From an uncultured Erysipelotrichaceae bacterium (lineage in GTDB: Bacteria; Bacillota_I; Bacilli_A; RF39; UBA660), in NCBI GenBank assembly GCA_902795975.1, contig CADBNE010000010.1, forward strand, positions 1 to 7,619: a DNA stretch of 7,619 bases, given 5' to 3'. The position numbers and the translations under genes are program-made. Of this stretch, positions 1-5,839 are shown in pieces. The notes beneath the pieces are model-generated. The model searched no databases. It was not told the origin of the DNA and saw only the letters and a list, made by a program, of their open reading frames with translations. Each line of letters starts with the position of its first letter. Position 1 is the first letter of the stretch.

Positions 1-338
1 TAAGAAAAAATAAAAGAAGAAGGGGAGAAATTAGTTTTGAAGATAGTTTATCGTTTGATAGTGAAGGAAATGAATTAAGATTAGAAGATATACTTGGTAC
101 AGATGATGATATAGTAACTAGAAATATTGAAAGAGAAACTGAAAAAAAATTATTATATGAAGAAATTAATAAATTAAATGATAGAGATAAAGAAATAATG
201 ATTATGAGGTATGGATTATTTGATAATAAAGAATTAACTCAAAAAGAAGTTGCTGAAAAACTTGGCATTAGCCAATCATATATATCAAGAATAGAGAAAA
301 AAGTAATAAATAGACTTCAATTATTAAATAAATTTTAA
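1..338 (+). CDS. sigE: RNA polymerase sporulation sigma factor, sigma-E type (C-terminal part)
   Basis: This is the 3' end of a sigma-70 family gene; codons run from base 3 to a TAA at 336-338, giving the last 111 residues, with the start outside the window. Sigma-E directs early mother-cell transcription during sporulation. The visible part covers the end of region 3 and all of region 4. The stretch LRLEDILGTDDDIVTRNIE and the region 4.2 helix-turn-helix (visible residues 79-105, with TQKEVAEKLGISQSYISRIE) resemble B. subtilis SigE as I recall it; LGTDDDI and GISQSYIS fit SigE better than SigK or SigG. The known protein is about 239 aa, so just under half is present. No GC-rich terminator is visible in the 57 bases before the next gene, so read-through is possible. 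In B. subtilis sigE is followed by sigG; here an ABC-F gene follows instead. The family is secure, and sigma-E is the best subtype from motif memory. Confidence 0.9.
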   Translation, partial: RKNKRRRGEISFEDSLSFDSEGNELRLEDILGTDDDIVTRNIERETEKKLLYEEINKLNDRDKEIMIMRYGLFDNKELTQKEVAEKLGISQSYISRIEKKVINRLQLLNKF

Positions 339-364
339 TTATACTAGTAAATATATATAAATTA

Positions 365-373
365 TGTTATCAT
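365..373 (+). promoter_or_regulatory. Candidate extended -10 promoter for the ABC-F gene
   Basis: TGT followed by TATCAT (five of six matches to TATAAT) forms a TGn-extended -10 box 22 bases upstream of the start codon at 396. No good -35 is present at 16-18 bases, which extended -10 promoters can tolerate. The very similar TATGGTATCAT occurs upstream of ftsW. In DNA this AT-rich, chance matches are common, so this is only a candidate. Confidence 0.35.
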
Positions 374-395
374 TGAATAGTTAGGACGTGATAAT

Positions 396-1985
396 ATGCT
401 AATGGCAAATAATATAGGACTTAGATATGGTAAAAGAGTATTATTTGAAAATGTTAATATAAAATTTGAAGGTAATAATTGTTATGGAGTAATAGGCGCT
501 AATGGAGCAGGTAAATCTACTTTCTTGAAGATTTTATCTGGTGAAGTAGATTCTACTAGTGGTGAAGTTATTATTGGTAAAGGAGAAAGATTATCAGTAT
601 TACAACAAAACCATAATGCGTATGATAAATATAGCGTTATAGATACTGTTATAATGGGTGATAAAGAATTATATGATATAAAGACTGAAAAAGATGCTTT
701 ATATATGAAAGCTGATTTTACTAATGAAGATGGTATTAGAGCTGGTATCCTAGAAGATTTATTCTTAAAAAAGAATGGATGGCAAGCAGAAAGTGATGCA
801 GCTATATTACTTACAGGACTAGGTATAGATACCAGCTTACAGAACATGATGATGTCTGATTTAAAAGAATCTGATAAGGTAAAAGTTATGCTTGCAAGAG
901 CGTTATTTGGAGATCCTGATATACTTTTATTAGATGAACCTACTAATGGTCTTGATTTAGAGAGTAAAGCATGGTTAGAAGAGTTTTTATTAGATTTTAA
1001 AAATACTGTTATAGTAATATCACATGATAGACATTTCTTAAATAAGATTTGTACTCATATGGTAGATATTGATTATGAAAAGATTACTATGTTTGCAGGA
1101 AATTATGATTTCTGGTATGAATCTAGTCAATTAATACAAAAACAAATGAGAGAGTCTAATAAAAAGAAAGAAGAAAAAATAGCTGAATTACAAGACTTTA
1201 TTAGAAGATTCTCTGCTAATGCATCAAAATCTAAACAAGCAACTAGTAGAAAGAAATCATTAGAAAAGATACAATTAGATGAAATTAAACCTAGTAGTAG
1301 AAAATATCCATTTATTAATTTTGAACCTGAAAGATTTTTGGGTAAAGAAGTTATATATTTAGATAAAGTATGTAAAACTATAGATGGTGTTGAAGTAATA
1401 AAGAATATGAGACTTAATATTAAACCAGGTGATAAGATAGCACTTATTGGTAATAATGAAATAGCTAAGACTACATTACTTAGATTATTATCAGGTGAGA
1501 TTAACCCAGATAGTGGAGAGATTAAAGTAGGTACTACAGTATCTAGATCATATTTTCCTAAAAATAATGATTCATATTTTAATGTAGATACTAATATGGT
1601 TGAATGGTTAAGAGAATATTCAGAAAATAAAGATGAAACATTTGTAAGAAGTTTTTTAGGTAGAATGTTATTTTCTGGAGATGAAACATTAAAGAAAGTA
1701 AATGTATTATCAGGTGGAGAAAAAGTAAGATGTATGTTATCTAAAATGATGTTAGAACATTCTAATACTATATTTTTAGATGAACCAACTAATCATTTGG
1801 ATATGGAATCTATTTCAGCTTTAAATGAAGGATTAGAAAGATTTAATGGTTGTGTTGTTTTTGCAAGTTATGACCAACAATTAATTGAAACAGTTGCTAA
1901 TAGAATAATAGAAATAAAAGATGATGGTACATATATAGATAAAGAACTTACATATCAAGAGTATATGAGTAAATATGGAAAATAA
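396..1985 (+). CDS. ykpA: ABC-F family translation factor, YkpA/YbiT subfamily
   Basis: A 529-aa soluble protein with two ATP-binding domains and no membrane segments, the plan of ABC-F proteins, which bind the ribosomal E site and help stalled or blocked ribosomes. Domain 1 has Walker A GANGAGKS (34-41), Walker B ILLLDEP (176-182) and H-switch SHDRHF (209-214). A charged linker at about 245-310 includes FSANASKSKQATSRKK. Domain 2 has signature LSGGEK (438-443) and Walker B IFLDEP (459-464). Oddly, signature 1 is LKESDK (156-161), Walker A 2 is GNNEIAKTT (352-360) and H-switch 2 is SYDQQ (491-495), so one composite ATP site looks degenerate. Length and linker resemble B. subtilis YkpA (about 540 aa). 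The start at 396 is chosen because AGGACGTGAT (383-392) nearly matches the full anti-Shine-Dalgarno complement; ATG 402 is further from it. The 3' end overlaps ylmH by 11 bases. The exact substrate of this subfamily is not settled. Confidence 0.93.
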   Translation: MLMANNIGLRYGKRVLFENVNIKFEGNNCYGVIGANGAGKSTFLKILSGEVDSTSGEVIIGKGERLSVLQQNHNAYDKYSVIDTVIMGDKELYDIKTEKDALYMKADFTNEDGIRAGILEDLFLKKNGWQAESDAAILLTGLGIDTSLQNMMMSDLKESDKVKVMLARALFGDPDILLLDEPTNGLDLESKAWLEEFLLDFKNTVIVISHDRHFLNKICTHMVDIDYEKITMFAGNYDFWYESSQLIQKQMRESNKKKEEKIAELQDFIRRFSANASKSKQATSRKKSLEKIQLDEIKPSSRKYPFINFEPERFLGKEVIYLDKVCKTIDGVEVIKNMRLNIKPGDKIALIGNNEIAKTTLLRLLSGEINPDSGEIKVGTTVSRSYFPKNNDSYFNVDTNMVEWLREYSENKDETFVRSFLGRMLFSGDETLKKVNVLSGGEKVRCMLSKMMLEHSNTIFLDEPTNHLDMESISALNEGLERFNGCVVFASYDQQLIETVANRIIEIKDDGTYIDKELTYQEYMSKYGK

Positions 1986-2667
1986 AATATTTATAACTAA
2001 TCAAATAGAAAAAGTAAAAAGAGGGGATTATACTGATTTTCTTGATCCGTATGAAGAACATCAAGTTATATCTATATTAAATAAGAATAATATGAAATAT
2101 AATATATTAAAACTATTTAATGGATGTGAAAAAAGTATAATATATACAAACAATTATCCTAGTATTACTTTGTTAGAAATAAATACAAGTGCTATACTAT
2201 GTCATAAAGATATATTAGGTACTTTATTTAGTCATAATATTAAAATATCTAAATATGGAGATATAGTTATTACTGATAAATATTATTTACCGATATTAGA
2301 TAGTATTAAACCATATATATTAAATAATATTAATATGATATCTAAAACACCTATTAAATTTAAAGAAGTAGATATAGATACTATAAGTAATTATCATTAT
2401 AATTTTGAAGAAATAGAATTATTAGTTAGTAGTTTAAGAATAGATAATGTTGTATCTACTATTACTTCTTTAAGTAGAAAGAATGTAGATGAATTATTTA
2501 ATGATAAATTTATATTTATTAATTATTTGAATAATATTAAAAGAACATATACTATAAAAGAAAATGATATTATTGCTATAAGACGTAATGGTAAATATAA
2601 ATTTGATAGTGTATTAAAAGTAACAAGTAAAAATAAATATATAATTAAGTTATTAAAATATAAATAA
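1975..2667 (+). CDS. ylmH: YlmH-like RNA-binding protein with C-terminal S4 domain
   Basis: A 230-aa basic protein. It begins inside the end of the ABC-F gene (ATGGAAAATAA, 11-base overlap), so it is probably translated by coupling from the same mRNA. Features of the YlmH family are TDFLDP (20-25), a middle segment with KDILGTL (78-84) and KYGDIVIT (93-100), and a C-terminal S4 RNA-binding domain from about 150 (VSSLRIDNVVS at 151-161, then SLSR at 165-168, and KENDIIAIRRNGKYKF at 195-210). YlmH in B. subtilis binds the 50S-peptidyl-tRNA complex and has been linked to ribosome-associated quality control. The protein is about 25 residues shorter than B. subtilis YlmH, mainly at the N-terminus before TDFLDP. 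In many Bacillota ylmH sits in the sepF-divIVA division cluster; here it follows an ABC-F gene. The AT content is high even for the window, with many Asn, Ile and Lys residues. The family call is confident and the precise role is inferred. Confidence 0.88.
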   Translation: MENKIFITNQIEKVKRGDYTDFLDPYEEHQVISILNKNNMKYNILKLFNGCEKSIIYTNNYPSITLLEINTSAILCHKDILGTLFSHNIKISKYGDIVITDKYYLPILDSIKPYILNNINMISKTPIKFKEVDIDTISNYHYNFEEIELLVSSLRIDNVVSTITSLSRKNVDELFNDKFIFINYLNNIKRTYTIKENDIIAIRRNGKYKFDSVLKVTSKNKYIIKLLKYK

Positions 2668-2694
2668 AAAAGACACATTTGTGTCTTTTATTTT
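2668..2694 (+). terminator. Bidirectional rho-independent terminator between ylmH and the 41-aa gene
   Basis: AAAAGACAC (2668-2676) pairs perfectly with GTGTCTTTT (2681-2689) around an ATTT loop, followed by TTTTATTTT reading rightwards. It starts one base after the ylmH stop codon. On the opposite strand the same stem is followed by TTTTTTATTTA, so it can also end the leftward transcript that carries deformylase and the 41-aa gene; that gene's stop codon (2688-2690) lies in the stem. Confidence 0.85.
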
Positions 2695-2813
2695 GATATT
2701 TCAATACCTATAGGTATTCTATCTGATTCTGGTACTACATAATAGTATAGTGCAATTGATGCAGCACATGCTACTATAAATAACATAAAATATTTTAACG
2801 AACTTTTTAACAT
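2688..2813 (-). CDS. Small single-helix membrane protein, 41 aa, unrecognised
   Basis: A short open frame starting at ATG 2813 and ending with TAA at 2690-2688. A strong ribosome binding site, AGGAGGA (2824-2818 on this strand), overlaps the deformylase stop codon, and only 9 bases separate the two genes, so it is almost certainly co-transcribed and probably coupled with def. The protein begins MLKSSLKYF, then has a hydrophobic segment of about 19 residues (roughly 8-27: YFMLFIVACAASIALYYYVV), then a polar tail with PESDRIPIGIEISK. The basic N-terminus suggests an N-in, C-out single membrane span. IVAC at 13-16 fits a lipobox, so a lipoprotein is possible, but hydrophobicity continues beyond the Cys, which favours a plain membrane anchor. 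The stop codon falls inside the shared terminator stem, as expected for the last gene of a transcript. I do not recognise a family and assign no function. Confidence 0.72.
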   Translation of the reverse strand: MLKSSLKYFMLFIVACAASIALYYYVVPESDRIPIGIEISK

Positions 2814-2822
2814 ATATTCCTC

Positions 2823-3371
2823 CTAAATTAGTCTTAACTCATCCTCAGTATAGAATGGTTTATTCTTATCTATTCTATCATAAAATAAGATTCCGTTCAA
2901 ATGATCTACTTCATGTTGGAATGCTATAGAAAGTTCTTCTCTAGCACGTATTCTAATTTTGTTACCATCTTCATCATATCCTTCAATAGTAACTCTTGCA
3001 TGTCTTTTTACATGACCTGGAACATCTCTATTAACACTTAGACATCCTTCACCAACTTCTGCAGCAATCATTTCTTCTGAAGAACTAACTATTTTAGGAT
3101 TAATAACTACATAATTATCAAATTTTCCTTCTTCTACTTCATGAACAATAACTATTATTCTTTCATTTATACCTAATTGCGGAAAAGCAAGTCCCATACC
3201 TGGACGTAAATCATATTTTTCAGATAATTCTTCTATTTGACTATATGTTAATTCATCAATAATATGTTGTATTATTTTTTTATATTCACGTGATAAAGGT
3301 AATTTAGCATCAACACTTACTTGACGTAATCTTTTATCACTTTCATCTAATATATTTAATTTTTTATACAT
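2823..3371 (-). CDS. def: Peptide deformylase
   Basis: Removes the formyl group from the initiator methionine of new proteins; a cytoplasmic metalloenzyme. The 182-aa protein has all three motifs: GMGLAFPQ (58-65; the usual second Ala is Phe), EGCLS (108-112) with metal ligand Cys110, and QHEVDHLNG (152-160) with ligands His153 and His157 and catalytic Glu154. The segment between motifs 1 and 2 and the overall length match the Gram-positive type (B. subtilis YkrB/DefB, about 184 aa). The frame stays open upstream to 3491, but I choose ATG 3371. The extra 40 residues lack family similarity, overlap the end of the YjcZ-like gene and its terminator, and contain the def promoter. The ribosome binding site is weak (GGAAGTGGT at 3386-3378). 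The 41-aa membrane protein gene follows 9 bases after the stop. Confidence 0.95.
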   Translation of the reverse strand: MYKKLNILDESDKRLRQVSVDAKLPLSREYKKIIQHIIDELTYSQIEELSEKYDLRPGMGLAFPQLGINERIIVIVHEVEEGKFDNYVVINPKIVSSSEEMIAAEVGEGCLSVNRDVPGHVKRHARVTIEGYDEDGNKIRIRAREELSIAFQHEVDHLNGILFYDRIDKNKPFYTEDELRLI

Positions 3372-3392
3372 AAACCAACCACTTCCGCCAAT

Positions 3393-3421
3393 ATTATACC
3401 AATTTTTATAAAATAATACAA
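3393..3421 (-). promoter_or_regulatory. Sigma-A type promoter of def
   Basis: Reading leftwards, TTGTAT (3421-3416), a 17-base spacer, then a perfect TATAAT (3398-3393) preceded by TGG, an extended -10. Transcription would begin near 3386, leaving a leader of about 15 bases before ATG 3371. It lies just after the terminator of the preceding gene, so def is its own transcription unit. Confidence 0.75.
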
Positions 3422-3423
3422 AT

Positions 3424-3443
3424 AAAAACCCTTTATGGGTTTT
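3424..3443 (-). terminator. Rho-independent terminator of the YjcZ-like gene
   Basis: On the minus strand AAAACCC (3443-3437) pairs with GGGTTTT (3431-3425) around an ATAAA loop, followed by T, A and TTT. The stop codon of the 57-aa gene (3444-3442) overlaps the start of the stem. This separates that gene from def, whose promoter begins a few bases downstream. Confidence 0.75.
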
Positions 3444-3615
3444 ATCTTTTGCAATTATTGTTACAATTTCCATCAAATGCTCTAGAGCCAATTATTATAA
3501 CTAATAATATAAATAATACTAATAAAATAGCTGCTCCATAACCATTACCATATGAATTATATCCTGTATTCATAGGATATCCTCCGTATCCTTGGTATCC
3601 ACCATAATAATACAT
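3442..3615 (-). CDS. YjcZ-like tiny transmembrane sporulation protein, 57 aa
   Basis: Starts at ATG 3615, 5 bases after the ribosome binding site GGGAGGG (3627-3621), and ends with TAA 3444-3442 inside its terminator. The N-terminal 28 residues are rich in Gly and Tyr (MYYYGGYQGYGGYP, then NSYGNGYG). A strongly hydrophobic helix follows (about 28-43: GAAILLVLFILLVIII), then GS and a short tail with two Cys residues (51 and 55) and basic residues. The Gly/Tyr-rich head followed by a LVLFILL-type helix and Ile-Gly is the pattern of the YjcZ/tiny-TM family of Bacillus sporulation proteins, though members are often only 25-50 aa and the Cys-containing tail here is unusual. The upstream region carries a possible mother-cell sigma promoter. 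The role would be in the spore or forespore membrane or coat, by family inference only. The gene is well supported; the family assignment is moderate. Confidence 0.75.
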   Translation of the reverse strand: MYYYGGYQGYGGYPMNTGYNSYGNGYGAAILLVLFILLVIIIGSRAFDGNCNNNCKR

Positions 3616-3634
3616 ATAATCCCTCCCAACTACT

Positions 3635-3679
3635 TACTATATGATATTAATTAGTATGAAAGTTGACAATTATAAATGA
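3635..3679 (-). promoter_or_regulatory. Candidate sigma-E/sigma-K type promoter of the YjcZ-like gene
   Basis: Two overlapping matches read leftwards. The first is TCATTTAT (3679-3672), 13 bases, then CATACTAAT (3658-3650), close to the sigma-E pattern (-10 CATACA-T). The second is AACT (3664-3661), 17 bases, then CATATAGTA (3643-3635), which fits the sigma-K -10 CATAnnnTA exactly. Both are 20-35 bases upstream of the gene. The consensus sequences are degenerate and AT-rich, so chance matches are possible, but the gene product looks like a sporulation protein and a sigma-E gene lies nearby. Confidence 0.4.
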
Positions 3680-3692
3680 CTATTTCAATAAT
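3663..3692 (+). promoter_or_regulatory. Candidate sigma-A promoter for ftsW
   Basis: A perfect TTGACA (3663-3668), 18 bases, then AATAAT (3687-3692; five of six). A second candidate nearer the gene is TGG plus TATCAT (3717-3725), an extended -10 with a weak TTTAAA (3697-3702) at 17 bases. The TTGACA box overlaps, on the other strand, the candidate sporulation promoter of the YjcZ-like gene, so the two divergent units could interfere. Confidence 0.45.
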
Positions 3693-3758
3693 ATTATTTA
3701 AAAATGTTATTAAATATGGTATCATAGTATATGAGAGGATAGTTATATTGGTGATAAC

Positions 3759-4964
3759 ATGAATAAAATAGCACAAGCATTAAAAAATTTGCGTAAGTTT
3801 ATTGGTGATATGGATAAATTATCACTAATATTAACTATAGCATTATATGGATTTGGATTATTTAGTATAGTTTCAGCTTCTACAAGAGAGGCAGTAAATA
3901 ATCTTGATAAATCTGTATACTATTATTTTGGTAGACAAGGTTTAATATTATTACTATGTACAATAGTATATATATTTATATTGTTTATTCCTACTAAAGC
4001 ATATCGGTGGGGAAACTTTGTAATTATAAAGTTCTTATGGATATTAGTATTTGGTTTAAATTTATTTATGATATTGCAAGGAAGTAGTAATAGAGGTGCT
4101 AACAACTGGTTAAGTTTACCTATAATAGGTTTTCAATTACAACCAGGAGAGTTGGCTAAACCTATATTAATAGTTTCTATATCATTGATGTTAGAAGCAG
4201 CTACTGGATATTTTATAAATAAAAAAATAAAACATAATGCAGGAATTATAATGGTATTATTAGTTGGTACTGTTACAGCATTGCTGATTATGTTACAAAA
4301 AGATATGGGTACAGCAGTAATTAATTTAGCAATATTTGGAGTATTATTTTTATCTAGTCCAATACAATTTAAAGAGAAGTTTAAAACTATTGCTATATGT
4401 GTGATAATGTTGTTAGTTGGTGTATTTGGATTATCTCTTACAGGTAAGCAAGCATTATCTGAAGAGCAAAAATCACGTGTTACTAGTTTCTGGAATCCAT
4501 GTAGTATAGATAAAAGAAATGATGAGGGATATCAAATATGTAATGCTTATATAGCAATTAATTTAGGTGGATTTAGTGGTGTAGGAGTAGGAAAAAGTAC
4601 TCAAAAGTATTCATATATACCAGAACCACATACAGATATGATTTTCTCTATTATAGCTGAAGAAGATGGATTTATTACAGGTGCTATTATATTATTAGCA
4701 TACATGATATTAATTACTAAGATATTAATGTTATCTAGTAAATCACAATCTATAAGTGGTAAATATATATGTTTAGGGGTAGCTACATATATATTCTGTC
4801 ACATAGTATTAAATTTAGGTGGATTATTTGGACTTATTCCACTTACAGGTGTACCATTACCATTCTTATCATATGGAGGTAGTTTTGCACTTATGTTAGC
4901 TATTTCTTTAGCAATTGTACAAAGAATACATGTAGAAACAAAAAGGTATCGTATTAAATTTTAG
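3759..4964 (+). CDS. ftsW: SEDS peptidoglycan glycosyltransferase, FtsW type
   Basis: A 401-aa polytopic membrane protein with about ten hydrophobic helices between residues 21 and 388. SEDS proteins polymerise lipid II into glycan strands with a partner class B penicillin-binding protein; FtsW works at the septum. Family marks are RGANNW (112-117), FQLQPGELAK (125-134), QKDMGTA (180-186), YIPEPHTDMIFSIIAEE (286-302) with the expected catalytic Asp293 in the large outer loop, and LIPLTGVPLPFLSYGGS (359-375). The loop sequence before PEPHTD and the length favour FtsW over RodA; the sporulation paralogue SpoVE cannot be excluded. The loop contains Cys248 and Cys261, which is unusual. The ribosome binding site is GGTGAT (3750-3755), overlapping the 3' half of the SD complement; a GAGAGGA at 3733-3739 is too far away. 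The next gene starts 9 bases after the stop, suggesting an operon. Confidence 0.92.
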   Translation: MNKIAQALKNLRKFIGDMDKLSLILTIALYGFGLFSIVSASTREAVNNLDKSVYYYFGRQGLILLLCTIVYIFILFIPTKAYRWGNFVIIKFLWILVFGLNLFMILQGSSNRGANNWLSLPIIGFQLQPGELAKPILIVSISLMLEAATGYFINKKIKHNAGIIMVLLVGTVTALLIMLQKDMGTAVINLAIFGVLFLSSPIQFKEKFKTIAICVIMLLVGVFGLSLTGKQALSEEQKSRVTSFWNPCSIDKRNDEGYQICNAYIAINLGGFSGVGVGKSTQKYSYIPEPHTDMIFSIIAEEDGFITGAIILLAYMILITKILMLSSKSQSISGKYICLGVATYIFCHIVLNLGGLFGLIPLTGVPLPFLSYGGSFALMLAISLAIVQRIHVETKRYRIKF

Positions 4965-4973
4965 AGGTGAATT

Positions 4974-5744
4974 ATGATAGAAGAATTAATAGAAAAAACT
5001 CAGTTAGCAATAAATGAATATTTAAAAAGTCAAATAAAAGGTGTTAATAATAAAGCTTACTTAAATGTAGTAGAAGATTTCTTTAATAAAATATATCGTT
5101 ATGTAGAAGAAAATGTAGATGATATAGATTCTAATACTTTAGCACGCATACATGGATTAGAAAATAGTTTACATAATTTTATTATTCCTTTTGAAGTAGA
5201 TATGTCCGCTCCTAATGAAGCTAGTGATGGAGAAGAATATTTATTAAAAACAATAGTATATTTTACAAGAAAACAATTATATACAAAAGATTCTGTTGAT
5301 TTTACTAGTGATTCATTGCGTAAATATGATGAAGAAGCTAATAAATATGTTAAAGATATGTGTGACAGATTAGGTTTATTATGTATTAGCTTTAATATAT
5401 CTGATTTATTTGGTATACCTAAAAAACATAATGTAAGTTTAGTTAAAGTAGATGATGATTTTTATTTAGTAGATTGTACTTACCAACAATATTTCTTACA
5501 AGGACAAAATTTTAGAAAACGTTATTTAAAGAGTGCTTCACATATAGTAACTTGTGAAGTAGGATCTAGAATATTATATAGAAATCATGGTGGTGCTATG
5601 GAACTACTTGAAAAAGGTTTTATAAAAGCAGATGAAGAAATGTTTGGAGATTATTTTTCAACTATGTTTACTCAATTTGCTAAACCAGTATTAACTAAGA
5701 ATGAATGTTTAGATATTATTCTTAAAAATAAGAAAATGAGATAA
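4974..5744 (+). CDS. Uncharacterised 256-aa protein with papain/transglutaminase-like His-Asp motif
   Basis: Preceded by GAGGTGA (4964-4970), which begins in the ftsW stop codon; translation is probably coupled and both genes share an mRNA. I do not recognise a named family. There is no signal peptide or membrane segment, so it should be cytoplasmic. The N-terminal 75 residues look helical and acidic. Residues 118-172 resemble the second half of a papain-like/transglutaminase core: a helix with EEANKYVKDMCDRLGL, then KKHNVSLVKVDDDFYLVDCTY (150-170), with His152 and Asp167 in the usual His...Asp spacing. The catalytic Cys expected at the start of the preceding helix is not evident (that position reads near KYDEEA at 117-122); Cys130, Cys137 and Cys168 are nearby. 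It may therefore be a non-catalytic relative or have a rearranged active site. Sitting behind ftsW hints at an envelope or division link, but the context alone does not prove it. Confidence 0.85.
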   Translation: MIEELIEKTQLAINEYLKSQIKGVNNKAYLNVVEDFFNKIYRYVEENVDDIDSNTLARIHGLENSLHNFIIPFEVDMSAPNEASDGEEYLLKTIVYFTRKQLYTKDSVDFTSDSLRKYDEEANKYVKDMCDRLGLLCISFNISDLFGIPKKHNVSLVKVDDDFYLVDCTYQQYFLQGQNFRKRYLKSASHIVTCEVGSRILYRNHGGAMELLEKGFIKADEEMFGDYFSTMFTQFAKPVLTKNECLDIILKNKKMR

Positions 5745-5797
5745 CTAAATTCCTATATAATAAATTAAGAGAATTAAAGAATAATTCTTAAAAATAC

Positions 5798-5826
5798 TTG
5801 ATATATATTAGAATATGGTGTATATT
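5798..5826 (+). promoter_or_regulatory. Sigma-A type promoter of rpsO
   Basis: TTGATA (5798-5803), an exact 17-base spacer, then TATATT (5821-5826). Transcription would start near 5833, giving a leader of about 77 bases that begins just before the predicted S15-binding hairpin. An imperfect AT-only hairpin upstream (arms 5765-5776 and 5782-5791) separates it from the preceding gene but is a poor terminator. Confidence 0.65.
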
Positions 5827-5839
5827 ATGTATGTACTTT

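Noticed and set aside
339..395. A terminator for the sigma factor gene
   Set aside because: The gap is nearly all A and T and shows no stable stem with a T tract.
482..847. 121-codon open frame on the minus strand inside the ABC-F gene
   Set aside because: It lies wholly opposite a well-supported gene, has no family pattern and no ribosome binding site; a shadow of the codon bias.
3748..3762. Tiny upstream frame TTG GTG ATA ACA TGA overlapping the ftsW start, 8 bases after GAGAGGA
   Set aside because: Could be a coupling mini-cistron, but it is only four codons; GGTGAT serves better as the ftsW ribosome binding site.
3923..4105. 60-codon open frame on the minus strand inside ftsW
   Set aside because: Lies opposite membrane helices of ftsW, without a ribosome binding site or recognisable protein features.
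5765..5791. Imperfect hairpin after the 256-aa gene as a terminator
   Set aside because: Almost all A-T pairs with a two-base bulge and no T tract following; too weak to call.
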